The notes: generated from the letters alone by a model not told the origin. Counted from the first letter of the stretch, positions 8,713-18,102 are shown. The stretch: DNA of 64,000 nucleotides from Nostoc sp. CHAB 5834 (GCA_020829485.1 JAIVFU010000026.1:1-64000); one strand, 5' to 3'. Translations and numbers: made by a program.

Positions 8713-9462
8713 ATGATGGATGAAAATAAACAGATAAACAATACAAGCCAGCAATTGGGTGAACCAACAGAGGTAAAGCAAGCAATGAAGAGTGACTCCC
8801 CAGCCCAAATTAATTTCAATGAACCTGGTAGCGAGGTTACAGAGCAAGTGTCAGCCCAAACTAATGTATCGGGAGATACGGCTAATCTCAATCCAGAAAA
8901 TAGTGTCGCTGCAAGTGAGAAAACTGGAGTGGAAACAGCAGCTTTGGCAGAACTGACTCAACAAATCGAGTCTCTCAAAACGCAACTAGAAGAGCGTAGT
9001 ACTCAATATATGCGGATTGCCGCTGATTTTGAGAATTACCGGAAACGTACTAGCAAAGAAAAAGAAGAGTTAGAGACGCTGATGAAGCGGAACACGATTC
9101 TGGAATTGCTGCCAGTAGTCGATAATTTTGAGCGGGCCCGATCGCACCTCAAACCGCAATCTGAAGGCGAAATGACCATGCACAAAAGTTACCAAGGCGT
9201 TTACAAACAATTAGTAGATAGCCTGAAACGCTTGGGTGTATCACCAATGCGTCCTGAAGGTCAAGAATTTGATCCGAACCTCCATGAAGCAGTAATGCGC
9301 GAACCTACGGATGAACATCCTGAAGGAACAGTGTTAGAAGAGTTAGTGCGCGGATATTTCTTGGGCGATCGCGTGCTACGCCATGCAATGGTCAAAGTAG
9401 CTGCTCCTAAGGAAGATAGCCCTGCTGCACCAGAAGATCAGTCGAGTCAAGCCTTCAGTTAA
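8713..9462 (+). CDS. grpE: GrpE nucleotide exchange factor for DnaK
   Basis: The protein is 249 residues. A low-complexity acidic/Gln N-terminus (1-75) is followed by the long dimer helix ([40 protein letters not shown]) and the beta domain with [22 protein letters not shown] and [17 protein letters not shown]. It exchanges ADP for ATP on DnaK. The second ATG (8716) is an equally good start. It stands just upstream of dnaK and dnaJ as in other cyanobacteria, but here dnaK is broken. Confidence 0.93.
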   Translation: MMDENKQINNTSQQLGEPTEVKQAMKSDSPAQINFNEPGSEVTEQVSAQTNVSGDTANLNPENSVAASEKTGVETAALAELTQQIESLKTQLEERSTQYMRIAADFENYRKRTSKEKEELETLMKRNTILELLPVVDNFERARSHLKPQSEGEMTMHKSYQGVYKQLVDSLKRLGVSPMRPEGQEFDPNLHEAVMREPTDEHPEGTVLEELVRGYFLGDRVLRHAMVKVAAPKEDSPAAPEDQSSQAFS

Positions 9463-9529
9463 GCTGTAGTCGCTCGCCTCGCTGACCTAAAGTGCCTGGG
9501 TTCTAGCAAGGACGAGCATCATTATTGAG

Positions 9530-9630
9530 GTATGGGATGGAGAGGATGAGGGGGATAAGGAAGATGAGGAAGATGAGGAAGCAATTTTTCTTCCCCTGCT
9601 CCCCCTGCTCCCCTACCTTCCCCATTTCTA
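9530..9630. repeat. G-rich/C-rich low-complexity palindromic repeat
   Basis: A purine block (GAGGATGAGG and GAAGATGAGG units) is followed by a pyrimidine block (CCCCTGCTCC units) that can fold back on it. The same style of repeat is found inside rsgA at about 12706-12800 and near 6235-6295, so it is a dispersed family and not a gene-specific regulator. Confidence 0.6.
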
Positions 9631-9698
9631 TATGCTGAAGTTTTGAGCTAGTCCGCGACATATTACAGCAGATAACCTCGGTAAAAATACTGATAATT

Positions 9699-10187
9699 AT
9701 GGGAAAAGTTATTGGGATCGACTTAGGCACTACTAACAGTTGCGTCGCAGTTTTGGAAGGCGGTCAACCACTGGTGATCTCCAATTCTGAAGGTGGACGA
9801 ACTACTCCAAGTATTGTGGGATTTGGGAAGAGTGGCGATCGCTTGATTGGTCAATTGGCAAAGCGCCAAGCCGTCACCAATGCCGAAAACACAATTTACA
9901 GTATTAAACGATTTATCGGGCGGCGTTGGGACGACACTGAAACAGAACGCGATCGCGTCCCCTACAACTGCATCAAAGGTCGAGACGATACCGTTGATGT
10001 CCAAATTCGCTCAAAAAGTTACACGCCACAAGAACTATCTGCCATGATCTTGCAAAAGCTTAAGCAGGATGCAGAAAGCTTCTTGGGTGAGGAAGTTACT
10101 CAGGCAGTGATTACGGTACCCGCATATTTCACAGTGGCAAGAGGCAGAGAGACACAAAGCTTGGAGCAGAGGGAAAAGACTAAATAA
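9699..10187 (+). pseudogene. dnaK: DnaK chaperone, truncated after about 144 residues
   Basis: The frame begins as a perfect Hsp70: [18 protein letters not shown] (phosphate 1), [20 protein letters not shown] and [10 protein letters not shown] at about residues 134-143. It then departs from the family into [18 protein letters not shown] and stops. DnaK proteins are normally 630-690 residues, so the remaining ATPase lobes and the whole peptide-binding domain are gone. The 3' part is not found before dnaJ. A functional DnaK must come from another locus. Confidence 0.85.
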
Positions 10188-11237
10188 AAGGTAATATTTT
10201 TATTCTCCCCCTTGCCCCCAGCAAGAACTGCTCCCCTCCCTCTTCCCTACTCCCCTAAGTTGCAGATTTTTATTAAGACACCAAATTAACTGCGGCGGGT
10301 AGCCCCTAAATTCTATTTATGGGGGCAATACGAACAGGCGAATTTATTCGCCGTCAAGTTTCTTTTTGGTTTTGAATGTACCCCCCGGATAAATCCGGGG
10401 GGTAGTTCAGTTTAACACTTCGCGGAAGTCGCCATTTTCAAGGTACTCCTACTCCTAAGATGGGGATTGTGAGCGGGGGATGACAAATCCCCAATTTTTC
10501 GGGTATTATACTGGCTGTCTTGACCACTAATGCCGTAAGCGAAAACCAAGCTGTATAGGTAAGTGTCGCAAGAGAAAGATTTGGGTCTTGGGAACCAGGA
10601 CTCCTGCCCTTGGAGGGAATGTAAGACCAAAAAAACTACGGAGTAATTGATGGCTATTCCCGATGAATTGGGAAGCTTAGACTTCAGCCGTAGGTAAGTC
10701 CGAGTAGTTCACTATATCTATTAATTGATTATAAATTTAGCGAAGTTTCACAAGACCCCGGCGGTTTGCTAGATTGTAGAAGCAAATTACTTTGGGCTAG
10801 ACAGTCTGCCAATTGAGATGCACTTCCATTGCATATGGGTGGTTTTCCACACCTAATGGTGCGGCTAGCCCCTCTGGTTCATGGGCGGGGTTTTCCTCTG
10901 CTACGTAGCACAATTGTAAAAGAGACAGCCGACTCGGCAGTGAGAAGTCTGAGCATAAGGCTTCCCCCGCTCTTAACTTCTATCGCTTTTGTCGTCTCCC
11001 ACGAGAAAAGCACCTGTTGCTCAAGATTTGTCGGTGATTTTTGTAAAGGGTAAAGGGTAAAATCAGTTATTAACAAAAATTAATTTTATCTTCTGCCTAA
11101 CCTCCGGCAAGCCGCCCTCTAAAGAATACTGTGTTGCTTTTGCAATCTGTAGGCAAAACACTTTTCTGTAGGGTAGGAAGTGACCGTTACGTTCTACTGC
11201 CTTCTGCTTTCTTCCTTCTAACTTTTACCTTTGCTAT
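10188..11237 (+). other. 1-kb non-coding, hairpin-rich island replacing the dnaK 3' part
   Basis: No plausible gene on either strand. Contents in order: a C-rich pyrimidine block (10203-10255); a perfect hairpin CCCCCCGGAT/ATCCGGGGGG (10381-10402); a block around 10425-10480 that recurs at about 30250-30306; a structured stretch ending near 10710 that resembles the right-end or guide-RNA region of an IS200/IS605 tnpB element (inference); then AT-rich sequence to dnaJ. It looks like remains of one or more insertions. Confidence 0.5.
10381..10402. repeat. Perfect GC-rich hairpin
   Basis: CCCCCCGGAT pairs perfectly with ATCCGGGGGG across a 2-base loop. It sits in the island between the dnaK fragment and dnaJ. 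Such hairpins are common at IS200/IS605 ends; it could also act as a terminator for the truncated dnaK transcript. Confidence 0.7.
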
Positions 11238-12368
11238 ATGGCCCGCGACTATTATGAAATCCTGGGTGTCTCTCGTGACACCGACAAAGAAGAGATCAAA
11301 CAAGCCTATCGCCGTTTAGCCCGAAAGTATCACCCAGACGTGAACAAAGAACCGGGGGCGGAGGATCGCTTTAAAGAAATTAACCGCGCTTATGAGGTAC
11401 TCTCAGAGCCAGAAACCCGCGCTCGTTACGATCGCTTTGGCCCAGAGGGTGTGTCAGGTGCTGCTGGCTCAGGCTTCCAAGATGTGGGCGATATGGGTGG
11501 TTTTGCCGATATCTTTGAAAGCATTTTTAGCGGCTTTGCTGGCGGTATGGGTAGTCCCACGCAACAAAGACGGCGCAGTGGCCCTGCCAGGGGTGATGAC
11601 CTGCGGCTAGACCTGAAGTTAGACTTTCGGGAAGCGGTTTTTGGCGGTGAAAAAGAAATTCGCATTTCCCATCTAGAAAATTGTGAAGTCTGTAGCGGTT
11701 CTGGCGCTAAACCTGGAACCCGCCCCCGGACTTGTTCTACTTGTACCGGATCGGGTCAAGTACGCCGTGTTACCAGAACACCTTTTGGCAGTTTCACCCA
11801 AGTCTCAACTTGTCCCACCTGTAATGGGACAGGGATGGTAATTGAAGATAAGTGTGATGCCTGTGATGGTAAGGGCGCAAATCAAGTCACAAAGAAACTC
11901 AAAATTACCATTCCGGCTGGGGTGGATAATGGCACACGCTTGCGGATTTCTAGTGAAGGAGATGCCGGCCAACGCAGTGGCCCTCCTGGGGATTTATACG
12001 TTTACTTGTTCGTAAATGAGGACGAAGAATTCCAACGGGATGGCATTAATATTCTCTCGGAAATCAAACTTAGCTACCTGCAAGCAATTTTAGGTTGTCG
12101 GTTAGAGGTAGATACGGTAGATGGGCCTGTGGAACTGATCATTCCAGCTGGAACCCAGCCCAATACGGTGATGAAGTTGGAAAATCGCGGCGTACCCCGT
12201 TTGGGTAATCCCGTCAGTCGAGGGGATCACATGCTGACAGTATTAATTGATATTCCCACCAAGGTCACCCCTGAGGAGAGGGAATTGTTGGAGAAGCTGG
12301 CTAAAATTAAGGGAGATCGCACTGGTAAAGGCGGTCTAGAAGGATTCTTGGGAAATTTATTTAAGTAA
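11238..12368 (+). CDS. dnaJ: DnaJ (Hsp40) co-chaperone, type I
   Basis: The complete 376-residue type I DnaJ has a J domain with HPD at residues 32-34, a Gly/Phe-rich linker ([17 protein letters not shown]), and a zinc domain with four CxxCxGxG motifs (about 148-215: [32 protein letters not shown]). The two C-terminal substrate-binding beta domains follow. It stimulates DnaK ATPase. The partner dnaK upstream is truncated. The stop overlaps the next start (TAATG), coupling it to tusA and rsgA. Confidence 0.95.
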   Translation: MARDYYEILGVSRDTDKEEIKQAYRRLARKYHPDVNKEPGAEDRFKEINRAYEVLSEPETRARYDRFGPEGVSGAAGSGFQDVGDMGGFADIFESIFSGFAGGMGSPTQQRRRSGPARGDDLRLDLKLDFREAVFGGEKEIRISHLENCEVCSGSGAKPGTRPRTCSTCTGSGQVRRVTRTPFGSFTQVSTCPTCNGTGMVIEDKCDACDGKGANQVTKKLKITIPAGVDNGTRLRISSEGDAGQRSGPPGDLYVYLFVNEDEEFQRDGINILSEIKLSYLQAILGCRLEVDTVDGPVELIIPAGTQPNTVMKLENRGVPRLGNPVSRGDHMLTVLIDIPTKVTPEERELLEKLAKIKGDRTGKGGLEGFLGNLFK

Positions 12369-12625
12369 TGAAGCCCTTTTCTCTTTTAACTCCTGATGCT
12401 CAACTTGATTTACGCGGCACTCCTTGCCCAATTAATTTCGTGCGGACAAAATTACGTCTGGAGAAAATGCCATTGGGAAGTTTACTAGAAGTCTGGCTAG
12501 ACCCTGGTGAGCCAATTGAGCAGGTTCCTGATAGTTTGACAATGGCAGGTTATCAGGTGGAACAAATTACAAACTGCACTACTTATTTTTCTCTGTTAGT
12601 ACGCCGTCCAGTTGCTAGCCAATGA
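12368..12625 (+). CDS. TusA-family sulfurtransferase/sulfur carrier
   Basis: The 85-residue protein has the TusA/YedF core: LDLRGTPCPINFVRTKLRLEKM with the conserved CP dipeptide at about residues 20-21 (the persulfide Cys), then LEVWLDPGEPIEQVPDSL. Family proteins relay sulfur to tRNA thiolation, molybdopterin or other pathways; the exact recipient is unknown. Its ATG overlaps the dnaJ stop by one base and its own TGA overlaps the rsgA ATG, so the three genes form a tight translationally coupled set. Confidence 0.8.
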   Translation: MKPFSLLTPDAQLDLRGTPCPINFVRTKLRLEKMPLGSLLEVWLDPGEPIEQVPDSLTMAGYQVEQITNCTTYFSLLVRRPVASQ

Positions 12626-13743
12626 CAGGGGAAAATTTTGCCGCAACTGGACAGTTATTGGGTACGGTGGTAGCTGTACAGGCTAATTTTTACCGAGTAC
12701 AGCTGGATGAAAAGGATGAAAAGATGAGGGAGATAAGGGAGATGAGGGAGCAAGATCCTCCTCATCTTCCCCATCCCCCTCATCCCCTCATCCTTCTCTG
12801 TACTCGCCGAACACGACTGAAAAAAATCGGTCAGCAGGTGATGGTAGGCGATCGCGTTATCATAGAAGAACCAGATTGGGCTGGGGGACGGGGAGCGATC
12901 GCTGATGTTTTACCCCGCCAAAGCGAATTAGATCGTCCGGCGATCGCCAATGTCAACCAAATCCTATTGGTATTTGCCGTTGCTGATCCACCTTTGGAAC
13001 CTTATCAACTGAGTCGGTTTCTGATTAAGGCTGAGTCTACTGGCTTGGATGTGCTTTTATGCTTGAATAAAAGTGATTTAATTTCACCACAGGAACAACA
13101 ACAAGTTAGCGATCGCCTCCTTGGTTGGGGCTATCAACCAATATTTATTAGTGTCAAAGATGGTATAAATACCGACCAAGCAGCAAGATATTTGAGTAAT
13201 AAAATTACTGTAATTGCTGGGCCTTCCGGCGTGGGTAAATCCAGCCTGATTAATTCGCTGATTGACTCTCTTGAGTTGCGAGTCGGAGAAGTTTCTGGCA
13301 AACTAGCTCGTGGTCGTCATACCACTCGCCATATAGAATTATTTGAGTTGCCTAACGGTGGTTTGTTGGCAGACACTCCCGGCTTTAACCAGCCAGACAT
13401 GGATTGTAACCCAGAAGAATTAATCCATTATTTTCCAGAAGCCAGAAAGCGGTTAGCAGTTGCTAGCTGTCGGTTTAGTGATTGTCTACATCGAGACGAG
13501 CCTGAGTGTGTGGTGCGGGGAGACTGGGAACGATATGAACATTATTTAGAATTTTTGTCCGATGCGATCGCTCTTCAAACTCAGCTGCACCAACAAGCTG
13601 ATCCTGAATCTACCATGAAGCTAAAAAGCAAAGGCAAAGGGCAGAGTCAATACGAACCCAAGCTAGAAAGTAAAAAATATCGCCGAATTTCCCGCAAGAC
13701 TCAGTTACAAGACTTACAGGAATTATATCGGGATGAGGAATAA
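12622..13743 (+). CDS. rsgA: RsgA (YjeQ) ribosome small-subunit-dependent GTPase
   Basis: RsgA is a late 30S maturation factor. The circularly permuted GTPase order is visible: G4 LNKSDL, then G1 GPSGVGKSSL, then G3 DTPGF, followed by the zinc site CRFSDCLHRDEPEC. The N-terminal OB fold carries an odd insertion (about residues 29-60, rich in Glu/Arg/Met then Pro/His) encoded by a purine-rich then pyrimidine-rich repeat at about 12706-12800. The frame stays open, so a loop of the OB fold seems to tolerate it. The start overlaps the tusA stop (ATGA). Confidence 0.92.
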   Translation: MTGENFAATGQLLGTVVAVQANFYRVQLDEKDEKMREIREMREQDPPHLPHPPHPLILLCTRRTRLKKIGQQVMVGDRVIIEEPDWAGGRGAIADVLPRQSELDRPAIANVNQILLVFAVADPPLEPYQLSRFLIKAESTGLDVLLCLNKSDLISPQEQQQVSDRLLGWGYQPIFISVKDGINTDQAARYLSNKITVIAGPSGVGKSSLINSLIDSLELRVGEVSGKLARGRHTTRHIELFELPNGGLLADTPGFNQPDMDCNPEELIHYFPEARKRLAVASCRFSDCLHRDEPECVVRGDWERYEHYLEFLSDAIALQTQLHQQADPESTMKLKSKGKGQSQYEPKLESKKYRRISRKTQLQDLQELYRDEE

Positions 13744-13780
13744 GGAGTGCGATGTTTACGACGGCCTGCACCTACGCATT

Positions 13781-13874
13781 AGACATCTCCGAAAATGAAT
13801 TGTTTTGACGTTGCAATGCAACGTCAAGACAAGGGTTTCAGGTAACGCATAATTAATTATTTCTGGAGATGTCT
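13781..13874. mobile_element. 94-bp MITE-like element with internal hairpin
   Basis: AGACATCTCC (13781-13790) and GGAGATGTCT (13865-13874) are perfect 10-bp terminal inverted repeats. The interior has another perfect palindrome, TTGACGTTGCA/TGCAACGTCAA. ATT flanks both ends and may be a 3-bp target duplication. It is non-coding and lies between rsgA and a Uma2 gene. Confidence 0.6.
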
Positions 13875-13932
13875 ATTCATAATGCAAAGGTTGGTCACGA
13901 TAGCATAGATACAAACATGAAAACTATCTTGT

Positions 13933-14715
13933 ATGTCTCAGCCCCTTGCCACCACCCCTAGTTTACAAGCTGTCACTGAGAGTATAATTTTCCCACCAGG
14001 TGATATATATAGTGACGAACCCCCCTTGGAATCTGACTTACACCGCGAACAAATTGATTTACTCATCCGCCTGATTAAATGGTGGTGGCGCGATCGTCAG
14101 GATTTTTATGCTACCGGCAACCTGACAATCTATTTCAGTCCTAATCAGAAAAAGTCAGAAGAATTTCGAGGGCCTGATTTCTTTCTGGTTTTAGATACAG
14201 AAAAAAAAGACCGCAAAAGCTGGGTTGTATGGCAAGAAGACGGTAAATATCCCAATGTGATTATTGAGATGTTATCTGATTCCACTGCCTCGGTTGATAA
14301 AGGTTTGAAAAAGCAAATTTACCAGAATACATTTCGTACTCCAGATTACTTTTGGTTTGACCCAAACAACCTAGAATTACAGGGATTTCACTTAGTTGAT
14401 GGGCAATATCAAGACATTGTACCCACTGAGTCAGGTTGGTTGTGGAGTCAACAGTTAGGGCTGTATTTGGCAGTATCTTTGGGTAAATTACGCTTTTTTA
14501 CACCAGATAGACAGCTGGTGATGTTACCAGAGGAAGAATCAAATCAACAGTTAGAGCAAGTAAACCAACAGTTACAGCAAGCAAACCAACAGTTACAGCA
14601 AGCAAACCAACAGTTACAGCAAACAAATCAAGAGCTAGAACAAGAACGTCAACGGGCTGCAATATTGGCAGAACGTTTGCGAACCGCAGGTATTGATCCT
14701 GAGCAAATATTCTGA
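13933..14715 (+). CDS. Uma2 family (DUF820) endonuclease-like protein with Gln-rich coiled coil
   Basis: The protein has a PD-(D/E)XK-like core of the Uma2 type: GPDFFLVLD (about residues 75-83), PNVIIEMLSDST (about 112-123), then a Lys-rich helix and YFWFDP. A C-terminal coiled coil contains tandem QQLQQAN repeats (about 205-235) and closes with a typical AERLRTAGIDPEQIF end. Uma2 proteins are expanded in filamentous cyanobacteria with unproven function. The heptad repeats at DNA level (CAACAGTTACAGCAAGCAAA) may vary in copy number between strains. Confidence 0.8.
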   Translation: MSQPLATTPSLQAVTESIIFPPGDIYSDEPPLESDLHREQIDLLIRLIKWWWRDRQDFYATGNLTIYFSPNQKKSEEFRGPDFFLVLDTEKKDRKSWVVWQEDGKYPNVIIEMLSDSTASVDKGLKKQIYQNTFRTPDYFWFDPNNLELQGFHLVDGQYQDIVPTESGWLWSQQLGLYLAVSLGKLRFFTPDRQLVMLPEEESNQQLEQVNQQLQQANQQLQQANQQLQQTNQELEQERQRAAILAERLRTAGIDPEQIF

Positions 14716-14759
14716 GAAATAGAATTTTATCTCTAAACTAGGCATGGAAAAATAGTGCT

Positions 14760-15329
14760 ATGAATCAAATAATATCTGATCAAGTCCGTTGGACAACCTC
14801 AGACTTAGAATTACTCACAACTGATGAATGGAAGCGCTATGAAATTATTGACGGAGAACTCTTTGTGACTAGAGCGCCTCACTGGAAACATCAGCGAACT
14901 GCTGGTAATATTCATTTAGAATTGGAAATTTGGTCTCGTTCCAGTAAACTAGGTGAACCTATTACAACTCCCGGCATCATTTTTACAGATGCCGATAATG
15001 TCATACCCGATGTAGTTTGGATTAGTCGTGAGCGTTTAGCACAATTGCTAGATGAGGAAGGGCATTTGAGAGGAGCGCCAGAACTCATTGCCGAAGTCCT
15101 TTCTCCTGGGACAACTAACGAACGTCGAGATCGAGAAGCCAAGCTGAAACTATACTCATCCACAGGAGTGCAAGAATATTGGATTGCAAATTGGCAATTA
15201 CAGCAGCTAGAAGTTTATCGCAGAGAAGCTGCCCAATTAAAACTGATTGCAACCTTGCTGGCTGATGACGAAATCACATCACCACTGTTACCAGGTTTTG
15301 GCGTTCGAGTTCAACGTTTTTTTGTATAG
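14760..15329 (+). CDS. Uma2 family (DUF820) endonuclease-like protein
   Basis: The 189-residue protein is a standard compact Uma2 protein: YEIIDGELFVTRAPHWKHQ, then IPDVVW (catalytic Asp), ELIAEVLSPGTTNERRDREAKLKLY (Glu and Lys of the PD-(D/E)XK site), and VQEYWI. It starts 44 bp after the preceding Uma2 gene, so the two could share a transcript, though they are not close paralogues. Confidence 0.85.
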   Translation: MNQIISDQVRWTTSDLELLTTDEWKRYEIIDGELFVTRAPHWKHQRTAGNIHLELEIWSRSSKLGEPITTPGIIFTDADNVIPDVVWISRERLAQLLDEEGHLRGAPELIAEVLSPGTTNERRDREAKLKLYSSTGVQEYWIANWQLQQLEVYRREAAQLKLIATLLADDEITSPLLPGFGVRVQRFFV

Positions 15330-15430
15330 AAACAGTTGAGGAGTCGAGATAACCTCTGCCTCGTATCCGATTACCCCTATCCTGCGGTTCCAACGAAATG
15401 TTGTACCGATGTTGGTTCCTCCTAGTCGCT

Positions 15431-15937
15431 CTATCTGTTTAGAATTGAGCGATATTCTGAATCTTTGTCGTCCATATCACCTAAATATATGCGACAGTGC
15501 TTAGGAACAGCATCATAGGCTTGGCGCAAATACTCCTTATTTGCCTCATTTGGCTCATGCTTATATTGTGTTAATGCCTGTCGGCAAATCTCTCCTGTTG
15601 TTAGCTGCCCATTGAGTCGTCGGATCTCGTCTTCAACTTCTTTAACAAACTCCTGCTCCTCAACTCTTGACTTCACTTGATGGGCGGTAAAATTAAGACC
15701 AGACACCATCATTGAGACTCTTGCTCTTTCAGGCAGATGAGTTCTAACCCAACCTTTGCTCACCTTTTCTTTGAAACCATCAAAGTCAACCATCCCCCAG
15801 CAATCAATTCTGCCGTCTTTATAGACCTTAATTTCAGTAACATAATAGTGGTCTCCATTGTTGATAAAGGCTTGCAGAAATACGCCAGGAATGGTTACGC
15901 CATCAACTATGCGATAGATCGTGTTAGAGAAGGACAT
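15431..15937 (-). CDS. Conserved hypothetical protein, no family recognised
   Basis: The 168-residue soluble protein has a beta-rich N-terminus (VFLQAFINNGDHYYVTEIKVYKDG, then IDCWGMVDFDGFKEKV) and a helical, charged C-terminal half. There is no signal peptide or membrane helix. Codon use fits the window and its composition is that of a folded protein. I cannot name a function. Confidence 0.6.
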   Translation of the reverse strand: MSFSNTIYRIVDGVTIPGVFLQAFINNGDHYYVTEIKVYKDGRIDCWGMVDFDGFKEKVSKGWVRTHLPERARVSMMVSGLNFTAHQVKSRVEEQEFVKEVEDEIRRLNGQLTTGEICRQALTQYKHEPNEANKEYLRQAYDAVPKHCRIYLGDMDDKDSEYRSILNR

Positions 15938-16251
15938 AATAAAAACTCATTATTATACAGTCTTAGCAAACAGTATGTACTGTACTCTTCGGTTGATCTC
16001 AGTAGGCCCCCTGAACGCTTACCATCTGTGTAATGTTCAAATCACAAAATTTTAGGAAATACTGAGTTTACGTTTTTACGTGACAGTAAAAACACGCAGT
16101 GGAGGCACAACAATGTTGGCTGTACCCCTACAAACACTGTATTTAACTCATATTGAAAACTATTCTTACAATCCCCATAAAGTCTTAAAATATTGTTAAT
16201 TTCAGCCAAACCTCTCGACCTTCAACTTACAAGTATCACCCCAAAATCACT
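15938..16251 (+). other. Upstream region of the GH57 branching enzyme gene
   Basis: AT-rich and non-repetitive apart from GTACTGTAC-like palindromic words near 15977. Apart from the small frame listed separately, I see no gene. The promoter of the branching enzyme should be here, but no convincing -35/-10 pair can be singled out. Confidence 0.4.
16113..16199 (+). CDS. Possible 28-residue leader peptide upstream of the GH57 gene
   Basis: An ATG with a strong GGAGG ribosome-binding site 8 bases upstream opens a 28-codon frame ending at 16199. It lies 52 bp before the branching enzyme start. It is too short to recognise. The good Shine-Dalgarno sequence is the only reason to list it, and it may be chance. 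Confidence 0.25.
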   Translation: MLAVPLQTLYLTHIENYSYNPHKVLKYC

Positions 16252-17856
16252 ATGGCTATCGGCTACGTCGCGCTTGTACTTCACGCACATCTGCCCTTCG
16301 TTCGTCACCCGGAAAGTGACTACGTGCTGGAGGAAGAATGGCTCTATGAAGCCATCACAGAAACCTACATTCCATTATTAAAAGTATTTGAAGGCTTAAA
16401 GCGAGACGGTATCGACTTTAAAATCACGATGAGTATGACACCACCTCTAGTGTCGATGCTTCGCGATCCTCTGCTGCAAGAACGCTATGACGCACACTTG
16501 ACTCAACTAGAAGAACTTATAGCACTAGAAGCAGAACATAATGTCAATAACGGACATCTTCGTTATTTAGCCGAACATTACATTACTGAGTTTAAAGAAG
16601 CGCGTGAGCTATGGGAACGCAATCAAGGTGACTTGGTGACAGCTTTTAAGCAGTTCCAAGACAGTAACAACCTGGAAATCATCACTTGCGGCGCTACTCA
16701 TGGCTATTTGCCGTTGATGAAGATGTATCCAGAAGCGGTGTGGGCGCAAATTCAGGTAGCTTGCGAACATTACGAGCAAACCTTTGGACAACCGCCCAGA
16801 GGCATTTGGTTGCCGGAATGCGCTTACTATGAAGGTTTAGAGCGGATGCTAGCCGATGCTGGGTTACGCTACTTTCTCACTGATGGGCATGGTATCCTTT
16901 ACGCCCGTCCCCGTCCGCGCTTTGGCACTTATGCCCCAATTTATACAGAAACTGGTGTTGCGGTCTTTGGGCGAGATCATGAATCTTCCCAACAGGTATG
17001 GTCTTCTGAGGTGGGCTATCCTGGGGCGGCAGAATATCGAGAATTTTACAAAGATTTGGGCTGGGAAGCAGAATATGAGTATATCAAACCATACATCATG
17101 CCCAATGGTCAGCGAAAAAATACGGGTATTAAGTATCACAAAATTACGGGGCGTGGCTTAGGTCTATCAGATAAGGCACTTTACGATCCTTATTGGGCTA
17201 AGGAAAAGGCAGCAGAACACGCTGATAACTTTATGTATAACCGAGAGCGGCAATCTGAGCATCTCTATGGTATAATGCAGCGCCCGCCAATTATCGTTTC
17301 GCCTTATGACGCAGAGTTATTTGGACATTGGTGGTATGAAGGCCCTTGGTTCATTGATTACTTATTCCGCAAGTCGTGGTATGACCAAAAAACATATCAA
17401 ATGACCCATTTAGCAGACTATTTGCGAGATCAGCCAACGCAGCAAGTGTGTCGTCCTTCGCAGTCGAGTTGGGGTTTCAAGGGTTTTCACGAGTATTGGT
17501 TAAATGAGACGAATGCATGGATTTATCCGCATTTGCACAAAGCTGCTGAACGGATGATTGAAATATCGCATTTGGAACCAGAGGATGAATTGCAGTGGAA
17601 AGCGCTTAACCAAGCAGCGCGGGAATTATTATTAGCACAATCTTCTGACTGGGCATTTATTATGCGGACGGGAACAATGGTACCCTATGCAGTTAGACGG
17701 ACGCGATCGCACCTGATGCGCTTCAATAAGCTCTATGAAGATGTGAAAGTCGGTAAAGTTGACAGTGGTTGGCTGGAAAAAGTCGAGTTAATGGATAATA
17801 TCTTCCCCGAAATCAACTATCGCGTCTATCGTCCGCTATCGTCTCACAAAAAGTAA
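16252..17856 (+). CDS. GH57 family 1,4-alpha-glucan branching enzyme
   Basis: The 534-residue protein starts with the GH57 signature YVALVLHAHLPFVRHPE (region 1 His-x-His). It carries region 3 WLPECAYY (nucleophile Glu at about 188) and region 4 YDAELFGHWWYEGP (acid/base Asp at about 353), with the DUF1957-type C-terminal helical domain after that. GH57 branching enzymes make alpha-1,6 branches in glycogen. Many cyanobacteria carry one beside a GH13 GlgB. The length suits a GH57 enzyme. It is monocistronic here. Confidence 0.9.
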   Translation: MAIGYVALVLHAHLPFVRHPESDYVLEEEWLYEAITETYIPLLKVFEGLKRDGIDFKITMSMTPPLVSMLRDPLLQERYDAHLTQLEELIALEAEHNVNNGHLRYLAEHYITEFKEARELWERNQGDLVTAFKQFQDSNNLEIITCGATHGYLPLMKMYPEAVWAQIQVACEHYEQTFGQPPRGIWLPECAYYEGLERMLADAGLRYFLTDGHGILYARPRPRFGTYAPIYTETGVAVFGRDHESSQQVWSSEVGYPGAAEYREFYKDLGWEAEYEYIKPYIMPNGQRKNTGIKYHKITGRGLGLSDKALYDPYWAKEKAAEHADNFMYNRERQSEHLYGIMQRPPIIVSPYDAELFGHWWYEGPWFIDYLFRKSWYDQKTYQMTHLADYLRDQPTQQVCRPSQSSWGFKGFHEYWLNETNAWIYPHLHKAAERMIEISHLEPEDELQWKALNQAARELLLAQSSDWAFIMRTGTMVPYAVRRTRSHLMRFNKLYEDVKVGKVDSGWLEKVELMDNIFPEINYRVYRPLSSHKK

Positions 17857-17910
17857 TCAACAGCAGTAGGGTGGGCATTGCCTACCCTATATTAGTAGTG
17901 AGGAGCGTTT

Positions 17911-18102
17911 ATTTTACCAACAACAGAGCAAGCCTTAGCCTGTGTAAGGGTTTGCCAAATGCTGTCAAATCTTTACAAAGACATCCGCTTATTTCGATTT
18001 GACGACAAAACAGGGCAAGTTTACATCCTGGCTGGAGATGAACTTCAAGTCATAGTTTTCAGTAATGGTATTTGGGATTTTGTCAATGAACCCGAATTAT
18101 GA
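17911..18102 (+). CDS. DUF6888-like protein, possible ATT start
   Basis: A 63-codon frame reads LPTTEQALACVRVCQMLSNL, then LYKDIRLFRFDDKTGQVYIL and GIWDFVNEPEL, matching the DUF6888 pattern (PT.EQA..CV.VCQ.LS.LY). No ATG, GTG or TTG lies at the right place: the in-frame TGA is 9 bases before the ATT at 17911, and the first ATG (17959) would remove a third of the domain. GAGGAG lies about 7 bases before the ATT. It overlaps the DUF6887 gene by 17 bp, the usual arrangement of this pair. Function unknown. Confidence 0.6.
   Translation: MLPTTEQALACVRVCQMLSNLYKDIRLFRFDDKTGQVYILAGDELQVIVFSNGIWDFVNEPEL

Noticed and set aside
8594..8891. Three overlapping minus-strand frames
   Set aside because: They lie across the grpE leader and 5' end; grpE is a well-supported gene and these have no family features.
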